A stretch of 64,000 nucleotides of DNA, taken from assembly GCF_025369935.1 (NCBI RefSeq), contig NZ_CP104467.1, forward strand, positions 2,611,001 through 2,675,000, read 5' to 3'. Shown piece by piece: positions 47,401 through 58,200 of this stretch. The notes beneath the pieces were generated by a model, which was not told where the DNA came from, searched no databases, and worked only from the letters and a program-made list of their open reading frames with translations. The position numbers were made by a program, and so were the translations under genes. Numbering within the stretch: position 1 is the stretch's first letter; the number at the start of each line of letters is the position of its first letter. The stretch is from Paenibacillus andongensis (GTDB lineage: Bacteria > Bacillota > Bacilli > Paenibacillales > NBRC-103111).

Positions 47401-50400
47401 TATTGCTATTTGGCAGGAAGTGTTGGGGATTGTCCGCATAGGCATTCATGACAATTTTTTCAGTCTCGGCGGACATTCGCTGAAAGCCATGACGTTGATG
47501 TCACGCTTGAACAAGCATTTCAGCGTCAATATCCCGCTGCGCGAGCTGTTTGAATCGCCTACAGCGGAAGGGTTGGCACGCAAGATCCGCGAGGCGGAGG
47601 AGGATGTCCGTAAAGCAATCCAACCAGCGGGGAAAAAGCCGTATTATCCGGTTTCCTCCGCACAAAAGCGGATGTTTGTGCTGCAAGATTTGGATGATGC
47701 AGGTACAGGCTACAATATGCCCGGCGTGTTTATCGTCTGCGGCGAGTTAGACCGCGACCTGTTCGAGAGAGCGTTCGCTCGCCTTATCCAGCGGCACGAA
47801 GCGCTGCGCACGTCCTTTGAGTTGGTCGACGGGGAGCCGGTTCAGAAGATTCATGAGAACGTCGATTTCGAAGTAGAGTTCTCACGACTGTCTGAAAGCG
47901 CTGAGGATTCGGCTTCAGAAAACATAGTCATTGAACGCCTGGTGGAGCGTTTTATGCGGTCATTCGATCTGCAAAAGGCGCCATTGATCCGTGTTGCGCT
48001 TGTAGAGCTGCAGGAACGGCGTCATTTGTTCATGTACGACATGCATCATATTATCTCAGACGGCGTATCGATGTCTGTCATCGTGAAGGAGTTTGTACAG
48101 TTGTATGGCGGTGGTACTTTGCCTGAACTGTCCATCCAATATAAAGACTATGCAGTTTGGCAGCAGGCTCAGCTGGAAAGTGAATCACTGCGCAAGCAAG
48201 AAGCGTTCTGGTTGCATTCATTTGCCGGCGAGCTGCCGCAGCTGGAGCTTCCGTCTGACTTCCCTCGCCCTGCAGTGCAGAGCTTCGAGGGTGACCATAT
48301 ACGCTTTGCAGTTGATACGGAATTGCTCGGGTCATTGAAACGATTGGCTGCTGAAAACGGGTCAACGCTGTACATGGTTTTGTTTGCTGCTTATAATATC
48401 CTGCTTTCCAAGTATTCCGGACAGGAAGATATCGTTGTAGGTACTCCGACAGCCGGCCGTTCTCAGGCGGACTTGGAGCATGTCGTCGGGATGTTCGTCG
48501 GTACACTGGCGCTGCGAAGCCGTCCGGAAGGCGGGAAAACATTCCACAGCTTCTTGTCGGAAGTAAAGGAGTATGCCCTTCAAGCCTTTGAAGCGCAGGA
48601 GTATCCGTTTGATAAGCTGCTGGAGCAGTTGAATATTCGGCGCGATCCCGGCCGCAATCCTTTGTTCGATACGATGTTCAGCATGCAGAGTATCGATCCG
48701 GGACTAGGCCAAGAGGGCGGAGCAGGCTTTGGGGAATTGACCTTTACACCGCACGTCTGGCAAAGCGGCATCGCCAAATTTGATCTGACGCTGGAAGTGC
48801 GTGAAGGAGCGGGAAGTTTGGAGCTCCAGCTGGATTACAGCACGAATCTGTTTGCGCTGGAGACAGCGAAGCGGATGGCGCGCCATTTCGTATGCTTGTT
48901 AGAAAAAATCGTATTAGTCCCGGATCTGACGTTGGCGGAGCTAAGCATAGTACCTAGTGAGGAAGAATGGCAAATCGTTCAAGAATTCAACGATACAAGC
49001 TCTGATTATCCGAACAACGAGACGATCGCAACGCTGTTTGAGAAGCAGAGCGCGCTGACACCGAATCATCCGGCTGTTGTCTTTGAGGGTAAACAACTCA
49101 CCTATCGGGAACTGAATGCGCGGGCGAATCTACTAGCAAACGAGCTGAGGAAGCAGGGGGTTGGCGCAGGCAAGGTCGTTGGCCTACTTGCGGATCGTTC
49201 GATCGAGCTGATGATCGGTCTAATGGGCATTCTGAAGGCAGGCGGCGCTTATTTGCTGCTTGACCTAGAAATGCCTGCGGAACGGATCAGATTTATGCTC
49301 GAAGATAGCGGCGCTAACATCGTACTGACGCAGCGGAAATTGTATTGGATGGCACAGGCTGCGCTCGCTGAACATGTGATCGACCTCGATGAAGCCGTAT
49401 TGAATGAGAATAGCTTGATTAGCGAGAACTTGCTGTCACTGGGAGGACCGCGCGATCTGGCCTACGTCATCTATACGTCTGGCTCTACAGGTAAGCCGAA
49501 AGGCGTGCTTATTGAACAGCGCAGCGTCGTACGGCTGGTGAAGGAGACGAACTACGTCCAGTGGAGCGAAGATGAGCGCATTCTGCAGACAGGCGCGCTT
49601 GGTTTCGATGCGGTTACGTTTGAGATTTTTGGCGCACTGCTGAACGGAGCTACGCTATATCTAGCTGATAAGAGCGTTATTCTGGATAGCGAAAAGCTCG
49701 GTGCGTTTATCGCCGATCATCGAATCACGACCATGTGGCTCACATCACCGCTTTTCAACCAGCTTTCACAGGAGAATGCGGAGTTGTTCGCAGGTGTGCG
49801 GCAGCTGCTGGTTGGCGGAGACGCGTTGTCGCCGAGCCACATTAATCACGTTCGCTACATGTTTCCGAGTCTGCGTCTGATTAATGGCTATGGTCCGACA
49901 GAGAACACAACGTTCTCCACGACATTCTTGATTGAACGGGATTACGAGGGAAGCATCCCGATAGGGCGGCCAATCAGCAATTCGACAGCATACATCGTGA
50001 ACAAGTACAACCAACTGCAGCCGATCGGCGTGCCGGGCGAGCTATGCGTCGGCGGTGATGGCGTGGCGCGAGGGTATGCGAACCGTCCGGAGCTAACAGC
50101 CGAGACCTTCGTTCCGAACCCATTCAAAGAGGGAGAGACGATGTACCGCACCGGTGACCTGGCGAAATGGCTGCCGGACGGGACGATTGAATATAGAGGC
50201 CGTATCGATCAGCAGGTGAAGATCCGGGGGTACCGGATCGAGCTGGGCGAGATCGAGGCGGAGTTGATGAAGCATCCTGCTATGAAGGATGCCGTAGTGA
50301 TCGCTCGTGAGGATGCGAACGGGCAGAAGTTCTTGTGCGCCTACATCGTGGCAGAGCAGGAGCTGGATGTGCCGGAAGTAAAAGCGTTGCTGGCACAGGA

Positions 50401-52123
50401 GCTGCCATCCTACATGGTGCCGGCGTACATGGTGCAGATGGAGAAGCTGCCGCTTACCGCTAACGGCAAAATCGATCGGCGCGAGCTGCCTGAGCCAGAG
50501 GGTGGCTTGGGGCTCGGCACAGAATATGCAGCACCGCGCAATATGACAGAAGAGCGGCTTTGCGTCATCTGGCAGGACGTACTCGGTGTGTCGCAAGTCG
50601 GTATCCGCGACGATTTCTTCCAGCTCGGCGGCCACTCGCTGAAGGCGATGACGCTGCTGGCGCGGATCAAGCAGCAGCTTCAAGTGAATGTGCCGCTGCG
50701 GATGCTGTTCGAGTCGCCGACGGTAGAGGCGCTTGCCCAGCATATCGTACAGGCCGACAGGGAATCATATGCGGCGATTAAGCCAGTGGAACTGCGCGAT
50801 TTTTACCCGGTTTCCTCCGCCCAGAAGCGGATGTATATCATGAGCCAATTTACAGGCTCGAACACTAGCTATAACATTCCAGGCGTCATGTTCATGGAAG
50901 GTGAATTGGATCTGGAGAGATTCGAGCAAGCGTTCCGGTGCTTGGTTGCCCGGCATGAATCACTGCGGACGACGTTCGAGACAGTCCACGGCGAAGCGGT
51001 GCAGATCGTGCACACGAATGTTCATTTTGAGGTTGAGTACGCCAGAAGCACTGAGGAAGGGCTGGCTTCCATCGTTACGGAGTTTGTACAGCCATTCAAT
51101 TTGCAAAAGGCACCGCTGCTGCGAGTCAAGCTCGTACATGTAAGTGCTCAGCGCTATTTACTGCTGTTTGATATGCACCACATTGTATCCGACGGCGTGT
51201 CGATGGGCATTTTGTTAAGTGAATTTGCATGCCTGTATCGTGGAGATGATCTGCCTGAATTAACGGTTCAATATAAAGATTTCGCTGTTTGGCAGAACAG
51301 CATGCTCTCTTCCGAGTCGATGCGAATCCATGAAGCGTACTGGCTTGAGACGTTCTCCGGCACTATTCCGGTGTTGGCGCTGCCGACTGACTATCCGAGA
51401 CCAGCCGTTCAAAGTTTTGAAGGGGATGCGCTCACCGTGAGGTTAAGCCAGCCGCTGCGCGATCAAATTCACAACATAGCGTCCGATTATGGCGCCACAC
51501 TTTACATGATGCTGCTTGCCGCGTATCAAGTGCTGCTTTCCAAATACAGCGGGCAGATGGATGTAATCGTTGGAACACCGGTAGCAGGCAGGCCGCTTGC
51601 TGAAACCGAGAACATTCTCGGCATGTTTGTGAATACGCTCGCGATACGCAGCCAGCCGGAAAGCGGTAAAACGTTCGCGCAGTTTTTGGAGGAAGTGAAG
51701 CGAAGTTCATTACTGGCTCTGGAACACCATCATTACCCTTTGGAGATGCTCATTGATCAATTGGAGCTGCGCAGGGATTTAAGCCGAAATCCGCTCTTCG
51801 ATACGGTCTTCAGTGTGCAGAATCAGGAGATGAAAGCTTCGGAGTTTGCCGGTCTTAGATTCGAACCTTACCACACGGAAAACAAAATCGCCCAGTTCGA
51901 TTTGTCAGTCAAAGCGATCGAGGATGAAAACGAGATTGTGCTCCATGCGGAATACGCCAGCCATTTGTTTCATAAAGAGACGATTGAACGGATGATGACC
52001 GATTATCAAGCGTTACTGCATCAGGTTACGGAAAATCCGGGCATTTTGTTGAGAGATATTGCACTTACGCACTTCGACAAGTTGGAAAATGTGTTGGATG
52101 AGGCTGTGGAGTTTCTATTTTAG
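44444..52123 (+). CDS. NRPS 3: Pro and Val modules ending in a free C domain
   Basis: The 2559-residue synthetase starts 78 bp after NRPS 2 behind TAAGGAGAG. Domains: D-L type C1 (10-455; FLSPMQEGMLFH, HHILMDG at His147), A1 (461-960), T1 (Ser1012), C2 (His1201), A2 (1516-2013), T2 (Ser2065), then a complete third C domain (2090-2555, HHIVSDG at His2245) that ends the protein with no A domain after it. Pocket codes: A1 DVQFIAHVV (Pro), A2 DAFWLGGTF (Val). The terminal C must act on the aminoacyl carrier of NRPS 4 in trans. There is no E domain and no donor-type docking tail of the kind seen on NRPS 1 and 2. A2 is closely similar to the second A domain of NRPS 4, at DNA level too. Confidence 0.96.
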   Translation: MSQFKKEHVQDMYFLSPMQEGMLFHYLLEQGQSNAYFEQMSIRVRGTLDIGLFSVSLNRIAQRYDVFRTVFLYEKVKRPVQVVLKERQIQVRFEDVSSLPEQERELFVERFKQEDLEQGFDLSKDMMMRVSILQTGESEYQIFWSHHHILMDGWCLGIIVGELFQIYASLREQAPIQLERTYPYSDYIKWLERQDKDEAKRFWADALSGYEQLASVPQMTAPATDMAGRGYKQEELTIRFDEKLTAKLQQLAGKHQVTLNTVFQTIWGIVLQRYSHANDVVFGSVVSGRPSQVVGIEKMVGLFINTIPVRVKSSADQSFSDVLQSVQLNALAAESYTYLPLAEVQAQSLLKSNLFDHILVFENYPVEESVQNGSLESQLGFEATDVSMIEQTSYDLNLLVMPGRELAVRLNYNANVYNTQFLRSIEGHLNTVAWTIVEHPELRLKDLVMVTEEEKQLLLQLNDTREEVPSHLTVHRMFEEQAEKTPDQVAVVFGERQLTYLELNERANRLARTLHGKNVGADQAVGIMVERSPDLVVGILAILKAGGAYVPIDPELPEERVNYMLHNSGASILLTQSHLYGKLAFEGEILDISSDHVYDSESSNLEVNSSANDLFYIIYTSGTTGKPKGVMLEHRNMVNLLHHVFRHDNVNYGSTVLQYTTMIFDVCYQEIFSTLCSGGKLYLIDGDTKREVHKLLHLIEEAQIEVLFLPVSFLKFIFNEQEYAGRFPSCVRHIITAGEQLVVTNQLRSFLQKNGVKLHNHYGPSETHVVTIFQMEPNGDIPELPSIGRPIANNGIYMLNDGLQLQPFGAPGELFIAGDNVGRGYRNNDELTAEKFMPNPYREGERMYRTGDLARWMPDGNLEFLGRIDHQVKIRGHRIELGEIESQLLNHPSVTASAVLDRKDAQGGTYLCAYYVSDRPLHSLELRTYLLRELPEYMIPSFFMELAKLPVTPNGKTDRRALPEPDGEFVTGTEYIPPTNVVEEALIAIWQEVLGIVRIGIHDNFFSLGGHSLKAMTLMSRLNKHFSVNIPLRELFESPTAEGLARKIREAEEDVRKAIQPAGKKPYYPVSSAQKRMFVLQDLDDAGTGYNMPGVFIVCGELDRDLFERAFARLIQRHEALRTSFELVDGEPVQKIHENVDFEVEFSRLSESAEDSASENIVIERLVERFMRSFDLQKAPLIRVALVELQERRHLFMYDMHHIISDGVSMSVIVKEFVQLYGGGTLPELSIQYKDYAVWQQAQLESESLRKQEAFWLHSFAGELPQLELPSDFPRPAVQSFEGDHIRFAVDTELLGSLKRLAAENGSTLYMVLFAAYNILLSKYSGQEDIVVGTPTAGRSQADLEHVVGMFVGTLALRSRPEGGKTFHSFLSEVKEYALQAFEAQEYPFDKLLEQLNIRRDPGRNPLFDTMFSMQSIDPGLGQEGGAGFGELTFTPHVWQSGIAKFDLTLEVREGAGSLELQLDYSTNLFALETAKRMARHFVCLLEKIVLVPDLTLAELSIVPSEEEWQIVQEFNDTSSDYPNNETIATLFEKQSALTPNHPAVVFEGKQLTYRELNARANLLANELRKQGVGAGKVVGLLADRSIELMIGLMGILKAGGAYLLLDLEMPAERIRFMLEDSGANIVLTQRKLYWMAQAALAEHVIDLDEAVLNENSLISENLLSLGGPRDLAYVIYTSGSTGKPKGVLIEQRSVVRLVKETNYVQWSEDERILQTGALGFDAVTFEIFGALLNGATLYLADKSVILDSEKLGAFIADHRITTMWLTSPLFNQLSQENAELFAGVRQLLVGGDALSPSHINHVRYMFPSLRLINGYGPTENTTFSTTFLIERDYEGSIPIGRPISNSTAYIVNKYNQLQPIGVPGELCVGGDGVARGYANRPELTAETFVPNPFKEGETMYRTGDLAKWLPDGTIEYRGRIDQQVKIRGYRIELGEIEAELMKHPAMKDAVVIAREDANGQKFLCAYIVAEQELDVPEVKALLAQELPSYMVPAYMVQMEKLPLTANGKIDRRELPEPEGGLGLGTEYAAPRNMTEERLCVIWQDVLGVSQVGIRDDFFQLGGHSLKAMTLLARIKQQLQVNVPLRMLFESPTVEALAQHIVQADRESYAAIKPVELRDFYPVSSAQKRMYIMSQFTGSNTSYNIPGVMFMEGELDLERFEQAFRCLVARHESLRTTFETVHGEAVQIVHTNVHFEVEYARSTEEGLASIVTEFVQPFNLQKAPLLRVKLVHVSAQRYLLLFDMHHIVSDGVSMGILLSEFACLYRGDDLPELTVQYKDFAVWQNSMLSSESMRIHEAYWLETFSGTIPVLALPTDYPRPAVQSFEGDALTVRLSQPLRDQIHNIASDYGATLYMMLLAAYQVLLSKYSGQMDVIVGTPVAGRPLAETENILGMFVNTLAIRSQPESGKTFAQFLEEVKRSSLLALEHHHYPLEMLIDQLELRRDLSRNPLFDTVFSVQNQEMKASEFAGLRFEPYHTENKIAQFDLSVKAIEDENEIVLHAEYASHLFHKETIERMMTDYQALLHQVTENPGILLRDIALTHFDKLENVLDEAVEFLF

Positions 52124-52130
52124 TTGGCCA

Positions 52131-52203
52131 ATGCTTACGAAGTCAGTTTTCCTATGGAAAACTAAGCCTATGCTTACGAAGTTAGTTTTGCTAAAGCAAA
52201 ACT
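52131..52203 (+). repeat. Tandem hairpin repeat between NRPS 3 and NRPS 4
   Basis: Two copies of a 33-34-bp unit, each starting ATGCTTACGAAGT, lie at 52131-52163 and 52170-52203. Each contains a perfect hairpin: AGTTTTCC/GGAAAACT (loop TAT) and AGTTTTGCT/AGCAAAACT (loop AA). The stems differ in sequence but keep complementarity, a sign of selection for structure. They fill the 95-bp gap, ending eight bases before the NRPS 4 ribosome binding site core. AATGCTTACG also appears alone at 44399-44408, in front of NRPS 3. They could tune expression or RNA stability, or be a dispersed intergenic repeat family. Confidence 0.8.
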
Positions 52204-52218
52204 CTTAGGAGGATGCTC

Positions 52219-55200
52219 ATGATCGATAAATATTCACAAAATATGATGCTTGCCGGCGGTCAATTTGAGAAAGAGCAGCAGTATTGGCTGAACAAGCTGC
52301 AGGGTGAAATCGTTCTTTCGGAATTTCCGAGGGATGCTGATCGATCAGCCGCTATTCCCGACAAAATGTCGGCGATGAAATACGACTTGCCGTCAGAGCT
52401 CTCGCAAAAGCTGCAGCATATCACGAGTAAGTCCGATTTTGCTCTTTATATGATTCTCTTGTCTGGGGTTACATACATCCTGCATCGGTATACGTCCCAA
52501 GCGGAGATTATCGTAGGCATGCCTGTTTTCAAGCAAAACAAACAAAGTTCTGTTCTGGTGAACTCGCTTTTGCTGCTGCAAATGACTTTCATGCAGGATA
52601 CCTGCACGTTCAAACAATGGCTGACAGCTGTAAAAGAAACCATCCAATCTGCCAATGAGCATCAAAATTATCCGTATGCGAAGTTGGCGGAGCTGCTCGA
52701 CCTGCCAAAAGGGAGCGGAGACAAACCTTACCTTCCTACGCTTGTTTTGCTTGAGAGCATTCATGACAGCAGCGTCGCCAACCATGTCCAATCCAATGTT
52801 ATCTTCCAGTTTTCAAAAGCCGAGGAACAGGTTGAACTGGTTATCCAATACAACACCGGAATCTATAGCGAATTTTTGATGAAGCAAATCGTGTTTCACT
52901 TGATTCATTTTTTGCGGTCGGCTTTGAACGAGCCGGACCGCAGTCTGGCGGAGTTTGAGTTTATTTCCATGGCTGAAAAAATGACGCTGCTGGACGAATT
53001 CAATCAGACAGGGGCGGCGTTTCCGAAGGAACAAACGATCCATGGTTTGTTCGAGGAGCAGGTGCTAAGGACGCCGGATCGCGTCGCTGCATCTTGCGGT
53101 GAAGAGCAGCTGACGTATCGTCAGCTGAACGAACGCGCGGACAGCCTCGCCCGCAACCTCCGCAGCCACGGAGTGGGGCCGGACGTTAGGGTCGGCCTGC
53201 TCGTCGAGCGCTCGCTCGATATGATTGTCGGCATCCTTGCGACACTCAAAGCAGGCGGCGCCTATGTACCGCTCGATCCGGACTACCCTCAGGAGCGCAC
53301 GCAGTTCATGCTTGCGGACAGCGGGGCCCGCGTCCTGCTGACGCAGCCGCATCTGACCGGAAAAGTACCTTATGACGGCGTCGTACTCGATATGAGCGAT
53401 GATGAGTTGTACGCCGGGGATTCTGCTGACCTGGAACCGGTGAATGGGCCGCACGATATGGCCTACATCATCTACACGTCCGGCACGACCGGCAAGCCCA
53501 AGGGCGTTATGATCGAGCATCAGAACGTCGTGCGTCTGCTCGTTCATGACCGGCTGCAGTTCGATTTCAACGAGCGTGACGTGTGGACGGTATTCCACTC
53601 CTTCTGCTTCGATTTCTCCGTGTGGGAAATGTACGGGGCGCTGCTGTACGGCGGCAGGTGTGTGGTTGTACCAAAGACAACCGCGCAAAACCCGAAAGCA
53701 TTCGCGCAGCTTCTGCGGCAGGAGCAAGTGACAGTGCTGAATCAAACGCCGACCGCGTTCTACACGCTGATCCAAGAGGAGCTGCAGCAGCAGAGCAAGG
53801 GGCTATCCATCCGTTATGTCATCTTCGGCGGGGAAGCGCTGAACCCACTCATGCTGAAGCCGTGGAAGATGAAATACCCGGATACGCTGCTGATTAATAT
53901 GTACGGGATTACCGAAACGACTGTACATGTTACCTATAAAGAAATAACGGATCGCGAAATCGAAACGAACCTAAGCAACATCGGCCGTCCGATTCCCACA
54001 CTGACGAGCTACATCTTCGATGCGCAGCGCAGGCTGGTGCCGATCGGCGTTGTCGGCGAGCTGTACGTCGGCGGAGACGGTGTCGCCCGCGGTTATTTGA
54101 ACCGCGAGGAGCTGACGGCTGAGCGGTTCGTCATGAATCCTTACAAGCCGGAGGAACGGCTGTATCGATCCGGCGACCTAGCGCGTTTGCTGCCCAGTGG
54201 CGAGATGGAATATTTCGGTCGGATCGACCATCAGGTGAAGATCCGCGGGCATCGCATCGAGCTTGGCGAGATTGAGACGCAGCTGCTCCTGCATGAGCGG
54301 ATTAAGGAAGTGACAGTGTTGGCGCAGGATGACGAACAAGGGCAGAAGTTCCTGTGCGCCTACTTCATCTCAGACGGGGAGCTGACTGTGTCCGAGCTTA
54401 GGGCGCATATCGGCAGTGATTTGCCGGCGTACATGATCCCGTCGCATTTTGTGAAGCTGGACAAAATCCCGCTCACCGCCAACGGCAAAATCGACCGCAA
54501 AGCGCTTCCGAAGCCAGAAGGCGGGTTGGACTCGGGCACGGCCTACGTGGCACCGAGAACAGAACTGGAAGCGGGGCTCGCGCAAATTTGGCAGGACGTG
54601 CTCGGCTGCGGTCAGGTCGGGGTGCTGGACGATTTCTTCGCGCTGGGCGGGCATTCGTTGAAGGCGATGTCGCTCATCACAGCGCTGCACAAAGCGTACG
54701 AAGTGGAAGTGCCGTTAAGCTTGATGTTCGAGACGCCGAATATTGAAGCGGTGGCTCGTTATATAGAAGCTTTTGACGCAGAAAGCAGCGGATTTTTGGC
54801 GATTCGCCCTGCACCGCAGCAGGATGTATATCCTGTTTCTTCGGCACAAAAGCGGATGTTCATCATCAATCAATTTGAAGGTTCTGGCACAGGCTATAAT
54901 ATGCCAGGCGTGTTCAATTTGAAAGGGAAGCTGGATAGAAACCGCTTGGAACAGGCGTTCCGCCAATTGATCGAACGCCATGAGACGCTGCGAACATCGT
55001 TTGAAACGGTAAATGGAGAGCCTTTTCAGAGAATACACGCATATGTTCCGTTTGAGATCCGTTATACGGAGGTTGATGGGGGAGAGCCATCTCGTGTCGA
55101 GGTCGAGGCGTTGATCCGCTCATTTATTCAACCGTTCGATTTGAATGTTGCCCCGCTGCTCCGCGTAGGGTTGATTCAGCTTGCCGACGATCACTACATC

Positions 55201-58200
55201 TTCATGTGCGATATGCACCATATCATTTCGGATGGGGTCTCCATGTCGATCCTCGTCAACGAATTTACAGAATTGTATCATGGGGCAGAACTGCCGGAAC
55301 TTTCCGTTCAGTATAAAGATTTTGCCGTATGGCAGCATGACGGTCTGCAAAGTGAGAAACTGAAAAAACAGGAAGCTTACTGGCTTGACTTGTTTGAAGG
55401 GGAGCTGCCGCAGCTGGAGCTGCCGACTGACTATGCAAGACCTGCGGTGCAAAGCTTTGAGGGCGATCATGTATCGCTGCAGGCGGAAAAACGGATTTTG
55501 GATGGCATAAAGCGCATCGCTGCGGAAACAGGAACAACGCTTTACATGGTGCTGCTTGCCGCCTATAACGTCTTGCTCTCCAAATATTCCGGAAAAGAAG
55601 ACATCATTGTCGGCACACCTACAGCCGGAAGATCCCATGCCGATGTGGAAGGCATCATTGGCATGTTTGTCGGCACGCTGGCGATGAGAAATAAGCCCGA
55701 GGGCCATAAAACCTTTAAGCAGTTTTTAGCGGAAGTCAGGCTGGGCGCGATGATGGCGTACACCCATCAGGATTACCCGTTTGAGCTACTTCTCGAAAAG
55801 CTGAACATTGTGCGCGATATTAGCCGCAATCCGTTGTTTGATACGATGTTCATGGTGCAAAACATCGATGTGCAGGAGGCCGGATTCGAAGAGCTGCAGG
55901 TTGAGCCGTACGCGGTTGAGAATTACATTTCCAAATTCGATCTATCCTTGGAAGCGAAGGAAGCGGCGAACGGTCTGAGCGTTCATATCGAATACAGCAC
56001 GAACCTTTTTGAAAGGGAAACTGTCGAGCGAATGGGCCGCCACTACCTCGTACTGCTCGAATCCATTGTGCAGGAACCGGAGAGGAAGCTGGCGGAGCTC
56101 GACATGCTCTCAGAGGAAGAAAGACGACAAATTCTGGCTGATTTCAACGATACGCAAACAGATTACCCGAGCGAAATGACTATTGCTGCGTTATTTGAGC
56201 GGCAGGCCCGGCAAACACCTGATCATCCTGCTATTGAATGGAAGGGTCAGCAGCTGACCTACCGTCAGCTCAATGAGCAAGCGAACCGACTCGCGCGGAC
56301 GCTGATCGCACAAGGCGTAGGTCCCGATCATGTCGTCGGTCTGATGGCGGAACACAAACTAGAACTTATGGTCGGCCTGCTCGGCATTCTGAAGGCAGGC
56401 GGCGCCTTCTTGCTCCTTGATCTCGATGTGCCTGTAGAGCGCATGAAGTTCATGCTCGAAGATAGCGGAGCACGTATCATTCTGACAGAGCGGCACCTGC
56501 GTCAGCAGACAACGGCATTTGCTTTTGCACAAGTGATTTTCCTTGACGATGAGGTTGTTGTTTATAATAGCGACTGCTCCAATCTGGTGCTGCCTGGCTC
56601 ATCGCGCGATCTGGCGTATGTCATCTACACGTCCGGCTCCACCGGCAAGCCGAAAGGGGTGCTCATTGAGCAGCGCAGCGTTGTAAGGCTGGTTAAGGAA
56701 ACGAACTACGTTCAGTGGAGTGCGGATGAGCGGATCCTGCAAACAGGAGCGCTTGGTTTCGATGCGATCACGTTCGAAATCTTCGGTGCGCTGCTGAACG
56801 GAGGTACGCTCTACCTGACCGAGAAGAGTGTCATCCTGGATAGTGAGCAGCTTGGCGCGTTCATCGCCGAACACCGCATCACGACGATGTGGCTTACTTC
56901 ACCGCTATTCAACCAGCTTTCGCAGGAGAACGCGGAGCTGTTCAGGGGTGTTCACCAACTGCTAGTCGGTGGAGACGCGTTGTCTCCAAGCCACATTAAC
57001 CACGTACGCAGTAAGTGTCCGGATTTACGACTGATTAACGGCTATGGGCCGACGGAGAACACCACGTTCTCCACGACATTTAGGATCGAACGCGATTACG
57101 AGGGAAGCATTCCGATCGGGCGGCCGATCAGTAATTCCACGGCGTACATCGTGAACAAGTACAACCAGCTGCAGCCAGTCGGCGTGCCGGGTGAGCTGTA
57201 CGTCGGCGGTCATGGCGTGGCGAGAGGGTATGCGAACCGGCCTGAGCTGACGGCCGAGACCTTCGTACCGAACCCATTCATAGCGGGAGAGATGATGTAC
57301 CGCACTGGTGACCTGGCGAAATGGCTGCCGGACGGGACGATTGAATATAGGGGCCGCATTGATCAGCAGGTGAAGATACGGGGGTACCGGATCGAGCTGG
57401 GCGAGATCGAAGCGGAGCTGATGAAGCATCCTATCATGAAGGATGCGGTAGTGATCGCACGCGAGGACGCTAGCGGGCAGAAGTTCTTGTGTGCCTACAT
57501 CGTGGCGGAGCAGGAACTGGGTGCGCCGGAAATAAAGGCGTTTCTGGCGCAAGAGCTGCCGTCCTACATGGTACCGGCGTACGTGGTGCAGCTGGAGAAG
57601 CTGCCTCTGACGGTTAACGGCAAAATCGATCGCCGTGAGCTGCCCGAGCCGGAAGGCGGCTTAGGACTAGGCACAGCGTATGCAGCACCGCGCAATATGG
57701 CGGAAGAGCAGCTCGCTGCCATTTGGCAGGATGTACTCGGCGTGCCGCAGGTCGGCATCCGCGACGATTTCTTCCAGCTGGGCGGCCACTCGCTGAAGGC
57801 GATGACGCTGCTAGCGCGGATCAAGCAGCAGCTTCAAGTAAACGTGCCGCTGCGGGTGCTGTTCGAGTCGCCAACGATAGAGAGGCTGGCCCAGCATATC
57901 GCACAGGCCGACAGGGAGACCTATACGGCGCTCAAGCCGGTCGAGCAGCGCGACTATTACCCGGTTTCCTCCGCCCAGAAGCGGATGTTTATTCTTGGGC
58001 AATTTGAAGGCTCCGGAACGGCTTATAATATGCCCGGTGTTATGTTCATCGAAGGTGAGCTGAACCTCGAAAGATTCAAACAGTCGTTCATTCGCTTGGT
58101 TGAACGACATGAATCGCTGCGAACCTCTTTCTCGGTCGTAGATGGCGAACCGGTCCAAACCGTACACCGGAATCTGCAATTTGAGATTGAATATATCGAT

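Noticed and set aside
52124..52218. The tandem hairpins as a CRISPR array or a rho-independent terminator for NRPS 3
   Set aside because: Only two units with no spacer pattern. The hairpins are AT-rich and lack a following T run, and NRPS 4 must be expressed with NRPS 3.
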